From: VAXT01 sp038040395
Lineage (GTDB): Bacteria; Actinomycetota; Thermoleophilia; Gaiellales; Gaiellaceae
Length of the DNA stretch: 64,000 bases
Direction: 5' to 3'
NCBI GenBank assembly: GCA_038040395.1
Contig: JBBPIJ010000004.1
Coordinates: forward strand, 124,001 to 188,000
In this document: positions 8,652-16,825 of the stretch, in pieces
Layout: each line of letters begins with the position of its first letter
Position numbering within the stretch: position 1 is the first letter of the stretch
Translations under genes and position numbers: made by a program
Notes under the pieces: model-generated
Database searches by the model: none
Told to the model about the DNA's origin: nothing
Seen by the model: the letters and a program-made list of their open reading frames with translations, nothing else

Positions 8652-8693
8652 AGCCTCCAGCCAGGTGTGAAGCCGTCAGACCGACTGGAGGCT
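8652..8693. terminator. Hairpin between the dehydrogenase and the BTAD gene
   Basis: Nine-base perfect arms AGCCTCCAG / CTGGAGGCT with a 24-base loop, downstream of the dehydrogenase stop on the minus strand. There is no T-run, so it is at best a weak or Rho-assisted terminator, or a regulatory hairpin in the BTAD leader. The remainder of 8563-8764 holds nothing recognisable. Confidence 0.35.
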
Positions 8694-8764
8694 CGACTCG
8701 CCAGAAGAGGGGAGTTGGCTGTGGCAGGCATCAAGAGCAGCTGGTGGGACGGCCCGTAGGGCGC

Positions 8765-9724
8765 TCACCAGATCGACAGCAGCAATTGAGTCACGTCGTC
8801 AGGCGTGACGGGACGCGGATTCGCCCGGGCACCAGGCCGGGCGGCTACCGCTTCTGCCACCTCCTCGAGCTCGGCCTCCGGCACGCCCAGGTGGCGCAGT
8901 CGCTCGTAGCCGCCGAGGCGTGCGAGCTCCTCGACGCGACCGACGGGGTCGTCGGTGCCCATCGCCTCGCCGAAGCGCGCGATCTCGGCCGCGGCCACAG
9001 GCTCGTTGAAGCGCAGGGCCGCCGGGAGCGCCAGCGCGTTCATCGCGCCATGTGGAAGGCCGTAGCGGCCGCCGAGCGCCTGGGCCATCGCATGGCCCAA
9101 GCCGAGGCCTGCGGCTGCCAGGGCGGCTCCTGCGTGCATCGCCCCCTCGAGCAGGGCACGCCGCGCCTCCAGGTCGTGGCCGTCCTCGACCACCTTCGGC
9201 AGCCACTCCGAGATGAGGGCCGCCCCGGCAAGGGCCTCGCGGTCGCCTTCCGGGTTCCGCCCCTTCACGTACAGGGCCTCAGCCGTGTGCGCGAGGCCGT
9301 TCAGCGACGTCCCGACGGTCTCGGCCCTGGGTAGGTCTAGCGTCAGCTTCGGCTCGTAGACGATCCCCGCCAGGTGCGCTCCGGAACCACCGCCTTTCAT
9401 CAGCTTGCCGGGGTCGCGGATGCCGAAGCTCGGCGTCCACTCCGCGCCGGAGTACGTGGTCGGGACCGAGACGAGCGGGAGACCCGTCTCGGCCGAGATC
9501 GCCTTCGCGAGATCGATCGCGCTTCCGCCGCCCAGAGCGAGCAGCCCGTCGGCGTCACCTGTCGCGGCCGCGGCGTCCTGGATTCGATCCGACGGCACCT
9601 CGGACCAGGTTCCGGCCACCTCGACAGGGGGCGACCAGCGCGGGCTCGCGACGAGGAACGGCCGCTCGATGCCCAGCTCGGCGAGGAGCCCGGGCAGCTT
9701 CTCCACGCCCCAGCGGACGATCAC
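8765..9724 (-). CDS. Iron-containing alcohol dehydrogenase family, maleylacetate-reductase-like
   Basis: A 319-residue NAD(P)-dependent dehydrogenase of the Fe-ADH superfamily. The nucleotide-binding GGGSAIDLAKA motif follows an N-terminal strand, and the C-terminal half has the metal/active-site region with LAHTAEALY and LGHAMAQALGGRYGLPHG, an arrangement most like maleylacetate reductases. The GTG at 9724 overlaps the LysR stop (GTGA). No ring-cleavage dioxygenase or other aromatic-degradation gene is nearby, so maleylacetate as substrate is uncertain. Being co-transcribed behind a LysR gene, rather than divergent from it, is unusual. Confidence 0.8.
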   Translation of the reverse strand: MIVRWGVEKLPGLLAELGIERPFLVASPRWSPPVEVAGTWSEVPSDRIQDAAAATGDADGLLALGGGSAIDLAKAISAETGLPLVSVPTTYSGAEWTPSFGIRDPGKLMKGGGSGAHLAGIVYEPKLTLDLPRAETVGTSLNGLAHTAEALYVKGRNPEGDREALAGAALISEWLPKVVEDGHDLEARRALLEGAMHAGAALAAAGLGLGHAMAQALGGRYGLPHGAMNALALPAALRFNEPVAAAEIARFGEAMGTDDPVGRVEELARLGGYERLRHLGVPEAELEEVAEAVAARPGARANPRPVTPDDVTQLLLSIW

Positions 9725-10611
9725 AGGCGTTCGCGGGCGAACTCGACGAAGGCGTCGGCCACGCGAGTCGACACGCGTCCCGTCGCCCGGACGAGCGAGA
9801 TCTCGCGCGAGGGCTCGAGACCCTCGACTCGAGCCGCCGCCAGCGTTCCCGCGGCGAGCTCCGACTCGACGGCAGTGCGCGAGATGAACGTCACGCCGTG
9901 CCCGGCCTCGACGGCGCTCTTGACGGACTCCTGGAGGCCGAGCTCGAGCCGCACGTCGAGGTCCCGGAGGCGCGTGCCCGCCCGTCGCAGCTCGTCCTCG
10001 ATCACCTGACGGACGCCCGCGCCCTCCTGCATCGCGATCAGCGGCTCGCTGCGAAGGTCGTCGAGCGTGACCGTCTTGCCGGCGAAGGGGTGCTTGGGCG
10101 GGCACACGAGGACGACCTCGTCGCGGAAGAAGGGCTCGTAGGCGACCGAGCGGTTGCGCGGGGTCGCGCCGACGACGCCGAGCTCGAGCTCGCGGCGGGC
10201 AACGCGGTCGACGATGGTCTGCGTGTCGGAGATCGTGAGGTCGACCGTGACGTCGGGGTTCGCCTCGGCGAACTCGCAGAGGAGGACCGGGACGACCGTG
10301 CCGCCCGGCCCCGTCGAGGCTCCCATCGCGAGCTGGCCGCGCAGCGGGCCTTCGGCCTCGCCGGCGACGTCCTCGAGCAGCTGCCGCTCCTGCGCGAGCA
10401 GGCGCTGGGCTCCGCGGTAGAGGCGCCGCCCAGCCTCGGTCGGCTCAACTCGACGGCCCGATCGGTCGAGAAGCTGCTGTCCCAACCGCTCCTCGAGCGA
10501 GCGAATCTGTTGGCTGACCGCAGGCTGCGTGACTCCAAGCCGCTCAGCGGCCTCAGAGAAGCTCTTGCGCTCGACGATCGCGCAAAAGGCGGCTAGCTGC
10601 CGCGTGTCCAT
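9721..10611 (-). CDS. LysR-family transcriptional regulator
   Basis: A 296-residue LysR regulator: N-terminal winged helix-turn-helix (residues 1-60, with FSEAAERLGVTQPAVSQQI), linker helix, and a periplasmic-binding-protein-like effector domain (about 90-290). Its effector domain looks like the CysB/CysL/YeiE side of the family, but the ligand cannot be named. TAAGCT lies 6 bases before the ATG, so the mRNA may be leaderless. It overlaps the dehydrogenase downstream by 4 bases and is presumably its regulator. Confidence 0.9.
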   Translation of the reverse strand: MDTRQLAAFCAIVERKSFSEAAERLGVTQPAVSQQIRSLEERLGQQLLDRSGRRVEPTEAGRRLYRGAQRLLAQERQLLEDVAGEAEGPLRGQLAMGASTGPGGTVVPVLLCEFAEANPDVTVDLTISDTQTIVDRVARRELELGVVGATPRNRSVAYEPFFRDEVVLVCPPKHPFAGKTVTLDDLRSEPLIAMQEGAGVRQVIEDELRRAGTRLRDLDVRLELGLQESVKSAVEAGHGVTFISRTAVESELAAGTLAAARVEGLEPSREISLVRATGRVSTRVADAFVEFARERL

Positions 10612-10617
10612 AAGGAG

Positions 10618-10623
10618 AGCTTA
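10618..10623 (-). promoter_or_regulatory. Probable -10 element (TAAGCT) for the LysR gene
   Basis: TAAGCT on the minus strand, 6 bases before the ATG at 10611, in the 18-base gap after the DUF2182 gene. Consistent with a leaderless start. Confidence 0.45.
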
Positions 10624-10629
10624 TCTCGC

Positions 10630-11445
10630 CTATTGCTCCATGCGTATCGACGGGTTGCCCGGATCAGACGGATCCGTGAGCCCCGGCACGCTGCCTGGCG
10701 AGATTGCGATCCAGAGGCCGAGCGCTACGAAGGCGACCGCAAGAACTCTCGTTAGACGCTCGCCGTACGGGAACACCTTCTCGGCGAAGATCACACCTGC
10801 GATCACGGCCATCCAGAAGAGGCTCATCACGCCGAGGCTGAAGAGGACGATCATCAGGCCCCAGCAGCAGCCGACGCAGTAGAGCCCGTGCACGACGCCC
10901 ATGCGCAGGGCGCCGAGCTTGCCCTCGTGCCAGCCGTGCAGGAAGAAGTGGAGCGGCGTGCGGCAATGGCGCAGGCAGCCGTCCTTGATCGAGGTCAGCT
11001 GGTAGAGGCCGGCCGCGACGATCGCTCCGCCGGCGACGTACGGCCCCGCACGACCCCATGCGAGCGCGCCGCCGGCCGCCGCGTCCACGATCCGGAAGAC
11101 GCCGTAGGCGAGCAGCCCGTACGCGGTCCAGGCCGCCAGGTATCCGACGACGAAGACCCACGTGGGGACGAACGCCACCTGCCCACGGCTCGCGCGCTCC
11201 CTGCTCACCCTCGCGAAGGTCAGCACCATCGGCGAGACCGACGGCAGCATCATCGCGGCCATCATCGTCACCCAGACGCCGATGAACCATCCGAGGCCGC
11301 CGAGATCGGTGCCCGGCCCAGCATCCATCCCCCGCATCCGGTCCACGGTGACGATCCAGGCGACGAGCGCTCCGGAGAGGATGACGACTGCCGTCGTCAC
11401 CGGGCTGAGTCGCCAAGGAGAGCGCCCGGTTTCCACCGTTGTCAT
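10630..11445 (-). CDS. DUF2182 integral membrane protein
   Basis: A 271-residue protein with about seven membrane segments. It matches DUF2182 (predicted metal-binding membrane protein) through MMAAMMLPSVSPM, the Cys-containing loop YQLTSIKDGCLRHCRTPL and GLYCVGCCWGLM. Function is unknown; the conserved cysteines suggest metal handling. The ATG at 11445 has GAGG seven bases upstream and overlaps the stop of a small upstream frame (ATGA), which argues for coupled translation with that frame. Confidence 0.85.
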   Translation of the reverse strand: MTTVETGRSPWRLSPVTTAVVILSGALVAWIVTVDRMRGMDAGPGTDLGGLGWFIGVWVTMMAAMMLPSVSPMVLTFARVSRERASRGQVAFVPTWVFVVGYLAAWTAYGLLAYGVFRIVDAAAGGALAWGRAGPYVAGGAIVAAGLYQLTSIKDGCLRHCRTPLHFFLHGWHEGKLGALRMGVVHGLYCVGCCWGLMIVLFSLGVMSLFWMAVIAGVIFAEKVFPYGERLTRVLAVAFVALGLWIAISPGSVPGLTDPSDPGNPSIRMEQ

Positions 11446-11597
11446 GACCTCACGTCCGCCTGGTTGATCAACGTAAGCACGATGCCGACGACAAGGGCAA
11501 TCCGCGAAGTCCGTCGCAGGTTCGGCCGGTGACCGCACGTATCGAGCACAAAGCGCCAGCCCGTGAGCGGTGGCTCGTACACGCGTGCGCCCGTCAT
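11442..11597 (-). CDS. Small NrtS-like membrane peptide (51 residues), probably truncated
   Basis: Short frame ending in an ATGA overlap with DUF2182. Its C-terminal part, RRTSRIALVVGIVLTLIN, resembles the first membrane helix of the small nitrate/nitrite carrier NrtS, but the protein stops right after that helix, where NrtS has a second one. It may be a decayed copy kept as a leader peptide, or a genuine one-helix protein. Start choice (ATG 11597, or GTG 11549) is uncertain. The start lies 18 bases from the divergent sugar-transferase start. Confidence 0.45.
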   Translation of the reverse strand: MTGARVYEPPLTGWRFVLDTCGHRPNLRRTSRIALVVGIVLTLINQADVRS

Positions 11598-11615
11598 GGC
11601 AAGAATTAGAACCCT

Positions 11616-12284
11616 GTGAGCCTGATCATGCAAGGCGGAGACAGCCTTGCCGAGCGCTATTCGCGGCTGGCCCGGGAGATGCCGGACCGGCGGCGGGTCG
11701 ATTTCGAGATCCGAGCGCTCGACATCCTGTTCTCGACTCTCTTTCTCGCCGCCGCGCTCCCGATCGCGGTTCCGATCGGGGTCGGCCTCGTTCTGACTTC
11801 GGGCCGGCCGATCTTCTACCGGGGGCAGCGAGTCGGTCGCGGCGGCCGCGTCTTCACGATGACGAAGTTCCGCACGCTGCGACCCGGGGCCGAGGCGAGG
11901 CTAGGACATCACCTCGGACCTGCCCTCGTCGAGCGCACCGAGGCGGAGGTCACCCTCATGGGACGCTGGCTCCGCGCGGCGCAGCTCGACGAGATCCCGC
12001 AGTTCTGGAACGTGCTCAAGGGCGACATGAGCCTCGTCGGGCCACGCCCGATCCGCCCCCGCTTCTTTGAAGAGCTCGCTGCCGAGCTGCCCGCGTACTG
12101 GCAGCGGCTCGTCGTACGGCCGGGCCTGACGGGGTTCGCGCAGGTGCGGCGTGGCTACGAGACGTCGATGGTCGAGAAGCTCTCGCACGACCTCGAGTGG
12201 ATCGCCGACCGCTCGGTGCGGCTCTACCTGCGGACGCTCGCCGCCACCGGCTGGCGCGTGCTACGGCAGTCTCTACACGTCTAG
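11616..12284 (+). CDS. Bacterial sugar transferase (undecaprenyl-phosphate sugar-1-phosphate transferase)
   Basis: A 222-residue initiating glycosyltransferase of the WcaJ/EpsL type that loads a sugar-1-phosphate onto undecaprenyl phosphate at the inner membrane. One hydrophobic helix (about residues 35-60) is followed by the catalytic signatures FTMTKFRTL, LRAAQLDEIPQFWNVLKGDMSLVGPRP and RPGLTGFAQV. It has only the catalytic core, without the long N-terminal membrane domain of WcaJ. The GTG start is chosen from frame; ATG 11628 is an alternative. Its 3' end overlaps the convergent antiporter by 12 bases. Confidence 0.9.
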   Translation: MSLIMQGGDSLAERYSRLAREMPDRRRVDFEIRALDILFSTLFLAAALPIAVPIGVGLVLTSGRPIFYRGQRVGRGGRVFTMTKFRTLRPGAEARLGHHLGPALVERTEAEVTLMGRWLRAAQLDEIPQFWNVLKGDMSLVGPRPIRPRFFEELAAELPAYWQRLVVRPGLTGFAQVRRGYETSMVEKLSHDLEWIADRSVRLYLRTLAATGWRVLRQSLHV

Positions 12285-13865
12285 CCGGGAGTCCTCGAGG
12301 TCGAGGTCGCGCTCGACTCGGTGCATGACGTCTTCGCTGATCTTCCCTTCGTTTCTCAGCGCGTGCACGGCTCCGCGCTCGGCGTCGAGCAGCTCCCGGC
12401 GCAGGCGCTGATAGGCCTGAGAGCGCTCCTCGATCTCGCCGTCGTCCTCGTCGTCGAGCCGGGCGCGGAACCGGTTGGTGCGGAACCTGTATTGGGCGCG
12501 GACACGCTCGGCGGTGTCGGGCCGCACCCAGTCCTCGCTCACGAGCTCCTCGAGTCGCGCAACGGCAGCGTCGGCTGCGTGGATGCGCGCCTTCGACTCC
12601 TCTCGAGCATCGCCGTCGTCCTCCTCGAGCCCCAGGACGCGAACGACGGCGGGCAACGAGAGCCCCTGGAGGACGAGCGACCCGAGGACGACGGAAAACG
12701 CGAGAAAGATGATCAATGACCGGTCGGGGAACGGCGCGCCGGAGTCCGTGGTCAGCGGGATCGCGAGCGCGGCCGCGAGCGTGACGCCTCCTCTCATCCC
12801 CGCCCAGGCGATGAACGTGACGAACTGCCACGGAGGCGCGGGATCGCGCTCTCTCAGACTCGACGACACCCACCGCGGGATGTACGCGATCGGGTACCCG
12901 TAGACGATTCGGATCAGAAACACCATGCCCCACACGAGCGCCGCGTAACCGACCAGCTCCAGCCACGAGAGGCCGTGCAGGCTGTCGAGGATCGGCTCCA
13001 GCTGCAGGCCGACAAGGCCGAAGAGCAGCGCGTTCAACAGGAAGCTGAGGATCGTCCAGAAACCGGCGCCCTGGAGCCGTGTCTCGACCGTCGTCAGCTC
13101 CGGCGTGTGCCAGCCCATGTAGACGCCCGCCGTCACGACGGCGAGCACACCGGAGGCGCCGATCGCAGACGCGGGCAGGAACGCGAAGTAGCCGGTGAGA
13201 AACGCGATCGTCACCTCGAGCGGCGGGTTGAAGACCCGCTTGCGCACGAACCGGATTGCCCGGCCGATCACGAGGCCGACGGCAATGCCGCCGAGGACCG
13301 ACCAGATAAAGCTCCCTGCCGCTTCGAAGAGCGAGAACGAGCCGGTGAGCACCGCTGCGACGGCGAACTTGTAGAGGACGAGCGCCGTGCCGTCGTTGAC
13401 GAGGCTCTCGCCCTCGATGATCGCGACTGCGCGCCGCGGAACGCCTAGTCGCCGGGCGATCGTCGTCGCCGCGAGCGGATCGGTGGGCGAGACCACGGCC
13501 CCGAGCACGAACCCAGCCGGCCACGACAGGTCGATCACGTAGTGCGCGATGGCGGCAACCACGACCGTCGTGACGGCCACGAGCCCGATCGCGAGGAACG
13601 AGATCGGCCGTAGGTTCCGCCTGAGATCGCGGAGACCGGTGTTGAAGGCGGCCGTGTAGAGCAGAGGCGGCAGGATCCCGATGAGCACGAGGTCCGGAGG
13701 CAGGGCCAGGTTCGGCACGCCGGGCGTGAAACCGAGCAGCAAGCCCCCGACCACGAGCAGGATCGGATACGGGATCCGCAGCGGGTCGGCCAGTAGGAGC
13801 AGCGCCGCAGCGGAAACGAGGATGGCCAGGAGCTGGAGCTCCTCGTGTGCGCCGAACCCGCTCAC
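12273..13865 (-). CDS. Na+/H+ antiporter, CPA1 family
   Basis: A 530-residue monovalent cation/proton antiporter. About twelve membrane segments fill residues 10-410. The CPA1 motifs SPTDPLAATTIARRLGVPR and EGESLVNDGTALVLYK (with the paired Asn-Asp used in ion binding) are intact. A charged cytoplasmic tail of about 115 residues may be regulatory. The GTG start is 20 bases from the divergent asnB start, and the two genes appear to share one symmetric -10 region. Confidence 0.92.
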   Translation of the reverse strand: MSGFGAHEELQLLAILVSAAALLLLADPLRIPYPILLVVGGLLLGFTPGVPNLALPPDLVLIGILPPLLYTAAFNTGLRDLRRNLRPISFLAIGLVAVTTVVVAAIAHYVIDLSWPAGFVLGAVVSPTDPLAATTIARRLGVPRRAVAIIEGESLVNDGTALVLYKFAVAAVLTGSFSLFEAAGSFIWSVLGGIAVGLVIGRAIRFVRKRVFNPPLEVTIAFLTGYFAFLPASAIGASGVLAVVTAGVYMGWHTPELTTVETRLQGAGFWTILSFLLNALLFGLVGLQLEPILDSLHGLSWLELVGYAALVWGMVFLIRIVYGYPIAYIPRWVSSSLRERDPAPPWQFVTFIAWAGMRGGVTLAAALAIPLTTDSGAPFPDRSLIIFLAFSVVLGSLVLQGLSLPAVVRVLGLEEDDGDAREESKARIHAADAAVARLEELVSEDWVRPDTAERVRAQYRFRTNRFRARLDDEDDGEIEERSQAYQRLRRELLDAERGAVHALRNEGKISEDVMHRVERDLDLEDSRLDV

Positions 13866-13873
13866 CGCGGCAC

Positions 13874-13880
13874 TAGAGTA
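13874..13880. promoter_or_regulatory. Shared, symmetric -10 region for asnB (plus) and antiporter (minus)
   Basis: Within the 20-base gap, TAGAGTA gives TAGAGT on the plus strand, 6 bases before the asnB GTG, and TACTCT on the minus strand, 9 bases before the antiporter GTG. The two hexamers overlap by five bases, so one AT-rich core could serve both directions. Confidence 0.5.
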
Positions 13881-13885
13881 ATGAC

Positions 13886-15775
13886 GTGTGCGGGATCTGC
13901 GGAATCGCGATGGCCCGCGGCGCCGTCGATCCGGATCAGCTCGCGGCGATGAGCGCGACGCTCGTCCACCGTGGGCCGGATTCCCACGGGTCTTTCGTCG
14001 ACGGGTCGGTGGGGCTCGCGGCCCGGCGGCTCGCGATCATCGACCTCGCGACAGGCGACCAGCCGATCTCGAACGAGGACGGTCGCATCACCGTCGTCCA
14101 GAACGGCGAGATCTACAACTACCGAGAGCTACGACACGAACTCGAGAGCGCCGGCCACCGGTTCTCGACGAGCGGCGACACGGAGGTGCTCGTCCACCTC
14201 TACGAAGAGCACGGCGAGCGCTTCGCCGATCGTCTCCGCGGCATGTTCGCGATCGCCCTGTGGGACTCGGAGCGGAGCCGGCTCGTCCTCGCGCGCGACC
14301 GCTACGGGATCAAGCCCCTCTACTACCGGGAAGCCGCGGACGAGCTGGCGTTCGCCTCTGAGCTGCGCGCGCTGCCACGCGGCGAGGTCGATCTGGACGC
14401 GCTCGAGGCCTTTCTCGCCTTCAACTCCGTTCCCGGCCCGCTGACGATCTTCCGCGACGTGCGAAAGCTCCAGCCAGGGCACGTCCTGACGTGGGAGAAC
14501 GGGCGGAGCGAGCTCGTCCGGTATGCGCGCCCCGCCCCGGTTCCGGCTTCCGCGGTGCGCAACGAGGACGAGGCCGAGCTCGCTGAGGAACTGCGCGGCC
14601 GGATGCGCGACTCCGTGCGCGCGCATCTCGTCTCCGACGTGCCGGTCGGCGTGCTCCTCTCCGGCGGCATCGACTCCGCCATGCTGGCCGCGCTCGCGGC
14701 GCAGGAGGGATCCGCGCCGCTGCGCACGTTCTCGATCGGCTTCGAAGAGCGAAGCTTCGACGAGCTCGCCGATGCGCGGCTCGTGGCCGAGCGCTACGGC
14801 ACGCAACATCGCGAGCTCGTGCTCCGTCCCGATGCGGCGCTTCTCCTCCCCGCCCTCGCCGAGGCGTTCGACGAGCCGTTCGCCGACTCTTCGGCTCTGC
14901 CGACCTACCTCGTCTCGCAGCTCGCCGCCGAGGATGTCAAGGTCGCGCTCTCCGGCGAGGGCGGCGACGAGCTCTTCGGCGGCTACTACACGTACGCGGC
15001 CGACCTCCTCGCCCAGCGGGCCGGCTGGGCCGCTCCGCTTCTTCGCCCGCTGGTCGAGCGGCTGCCGAGCTCGTCCAAGCGGGCGAGCTTCGACTACCGC
15101 GCGAAGCGCTTCGTCCGAGCCGCCCACCTGCCGCCCCTCGAGCGCCACCACGGCTGGAAGGAGATCTTCTCGCCCGAGGCGCGGGCCGAGCTGACCGGGC
15201 GCCAGAACGATCGCGACCCGGTCGATCTCCTCCGTGCGCGATTCGCCGAGACCGAGGGCGCCGAGCTGCTCGCGCGGCTCCAGGACGTCGATCTTGGCAC
15301 GTACCTCGTCGACGACCTGCTCGTGAAGACCGATCGCGCCTCGATGGCGCACTCGCTCGAGGCCCGGGTGCCGTTCCTCGACCCCGCCGTCGCGGACTTC
15401 GCGCTCGCGCTGCCGAGCCGCCACAAGGTGCGCGGCCTGCGCAAGAAGGTGCTGCTGCGAAAGGCGGCCGCCCCGCTGGTACCGCCGGAGCTGCTGCGGC
15501 GGCGAAAGCGCGGCTTCTCGATTCCCGCGGCCGCGTGGCTTCGTGGCGAGCTGGAGCCGTTCGCACGTGACACCCTCTCGGCCGAGACGCTGCGCCGTCA
15601 GGGCTTCTTCCGCCCCGAGGCGGTCACGCGGCTTCTGGACGACCATGTCGCCGGCCGCGAGGACCTGAGCCGCCAGCTCTGGGGCCTCCTCTCGTTCACG
15701 CTCTGGCACGAGCGGCACGTCGAACGTACGCCGGGGCCCCTGGCGGAGCCGCGGCTCGAAGCCCTCTCCAAGTGA
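13886..15775 (+). CDS. asnB: Asparagine synthase, glutamine-hydrolysing
   Basis: A 629-residue AsnB-type enzyme that makes asparagine from aspartate, glutamine and ATP. Cys2 directly follows the start (MCGICGI) and is the glutaminase nucleophile once Met is removed, which fixes the GTG start. The class II amidotransferase domain spans about 1-210. The synthetase domain follows with the PP-loop LSGGIDSAML and SGEGGDELFGGYY. In this company (DUF354 and sugar transferases) it may instead amidate a surface-polymer component, but the sequence is that of the general family. The GTG overlaps no gene; a TAGAGT box stands 6 bases upstream. Confidence 0.93.
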   Translation: MCGICGIAMARGAVDPDQLAAMSATLVHRGPDSHGSFVDGSVGLAARRLAIIDLATGDQPISNEDGRITVVQNGEIYNYRELRHELESAGHRFSTSGDTEVLVHLYEEHGERFADRLRGMFAIALWDSERSRLVLARDRYGIKPLYYREAADELAFASELRALPRGEVDLDALEAFLAFNSVPGPLTIFRDVRKLQPGHVLTWENGRSELVRYARPAPVPASAVRNEDEAELAEELRGRMRDSVRAHLVSDVPVGVLLSGGIDSAMLAALAAQEGSAPLRTFSIGFEERSFDELADARLVAERYGTQHRELVLRPDAALLLPALAEAFDEPFADSSALPTYLVSQLAAEDVKVALSGEGGDELFGGYYTYAADLLAQRAGWAAPLLRPLVERLPSSSKRASFDYRAKRFVRAAHLPPLERHHGWKEIFSPEARAELTGRQNDRDPVDLLRARFAETEGAELLARLQDVDLGTYLVDDLLVKTDRASMAHSLEARVPFLDPAVADFALALPSRHKVRGLRKKVLLRKAAAPLVPPELLRRRKRGFSIPAAAWLRGELEPFARDTLSAETLRRQGFFRPEAVTRLLDDHVAGREDLSRQLWGLLSFTLWHERHVERTPGPLAEPRLEALSK

Positions 15776-16788
15776 GAATCTGGATCGACATCTCGGCCCC
15801 GGCTCACGTGCTGGTCTTCCGGCCGCTGATGAAGCTGTTGCGCGAGCGGGGCGACGAGATCGACGTGACCACGCGGGACTACGCGCAGACGCTCGAGCTG
15901 CTCGAGCGGCACGAGATCGAGGCGACGGTGATCGGCCGGCACGGCGGGCGGTCACGCATCGGCAAGGCCGCATCGCTCGCGGGCCGACTCCGTGCGCTCA
16001 AGCGCTACGCCCGGGGGCGCGACTTCGACCTCGCGCTCGCGCACGGCTCGCACGAGCTGACGATCACCGCGCGGCGCCTCGGTATCCCGAGCACGACGAC
16101 GCACGACTACGAGTACGCGACGCTCCAGCACCACCTCGGCGACCGCGCGGCGACGAGGGTCGTCGTCCCCGAGGCGATCCCGCTCGAGCGCATGGCCCGG
16201 TTCGGCGCCCGGCCGCCGAAGCTCCTCCAGTACCCGGGGCTGAAAGAGGAGTACTACCTCCACGACTTCGAGCCCGACCCGACGGTGCTCGACGAGCTGC
16301 TGGTCAACAGGCAGCGCACGCTCGTCGTCGTGCGCACGCCGCCGGACGTCTCGCTTTATCACCGGCGGTCGAACCCGTTCTTCCCGCGGCTCCTTGCTCA
16401 TCTCGGCCACCAGAAGGACGTGCACGCCGTCGTCCTTCCTCGCAGCCCCGAGCAGCGCGAGTTCGTGCGGGGACTGGCCCTTCCGTCGGTGATCGTCCCC
16501 GACCGCGCCGTGGACGCGCAGAGCCTGATCGCGCTCGCCGACCTCGTCGTCTCGGCGGGCGGGACGATGAACCGCGAGGCGGCAGCGCTCGGAGTGCCGG
16601 TCTACACGACGTATGGCGGTCGGCTCGGCGGCGTGGACGAGATGCTGCTCCGCGAGGGCCGGCTGCGGCCGTTGACCGACCCGCGGGCGCTCGACATCGC
16701 CAAGCGGGTGGATGACGACTCCCAACGCGTGCGGCGCGACCCGCAGGTGATGCTCGACCTGCTGCTCTCGGCAGTGGACCCCCTTTAG
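15772..16788 (+). CDS. DUF354 family protein, predicted glycosyltransferase
   Basis: A 338-residue protein of DUF354, a GT-B-like group related to UDP-GlcNAc 2-epimerase. Recognised from the N-terminus IWIDISAPAHVLVFRPLMK and the nucleotide-site region VVSAGGTMNREAAALGVPVYT. Such genes sit in surface-polysaccharide clusters and often beside asnB, as here; the acceptor and donor are unknown. The GTG start overlaps the asnB stop (GTGA), so the two are co-translated. Confidence 0.85.
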   Translation: MRIWIDISAPAHVLVFRPLMKLLRERGDEIDVTTRDYAQTLELLERHEIEATVIGRHGGRSRIGKAASLAGRLRALKRYARGRDFDLALAHGSHELTITARRLGIPSTTTHDYEYATLQHHLGDRAATRVVVPEAIPLERMARFGARPPKLLQYPGLKEEYYLHDFEPDPTVLDELLVNRQRTLVVVRTPPDVSLYHRRSNPFFPRLLAHLGHQKDVHAVVLPRSPEQREFVRGLALPSVIVPDRAVDAQSLIALADLVVSAGGTMNREAAALGVPVYTTYGGRLGGVDEMLLREGRLRPLTDPRALDIAKRVDDDSQRVRRDPQVMLDLLLSAVDPL

Positions 16789-16825
16789 ACTCGCGGCGCA
16801 CGCGAAAGCAAAAGGGGGAGAGATC

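Noticed and set aside
14129..15973. A 614-codon minus-strand frame opposite asnB
   Set aside because: Composition of a shadow frame; asnB has complete catalytic motifs on the plus strand.
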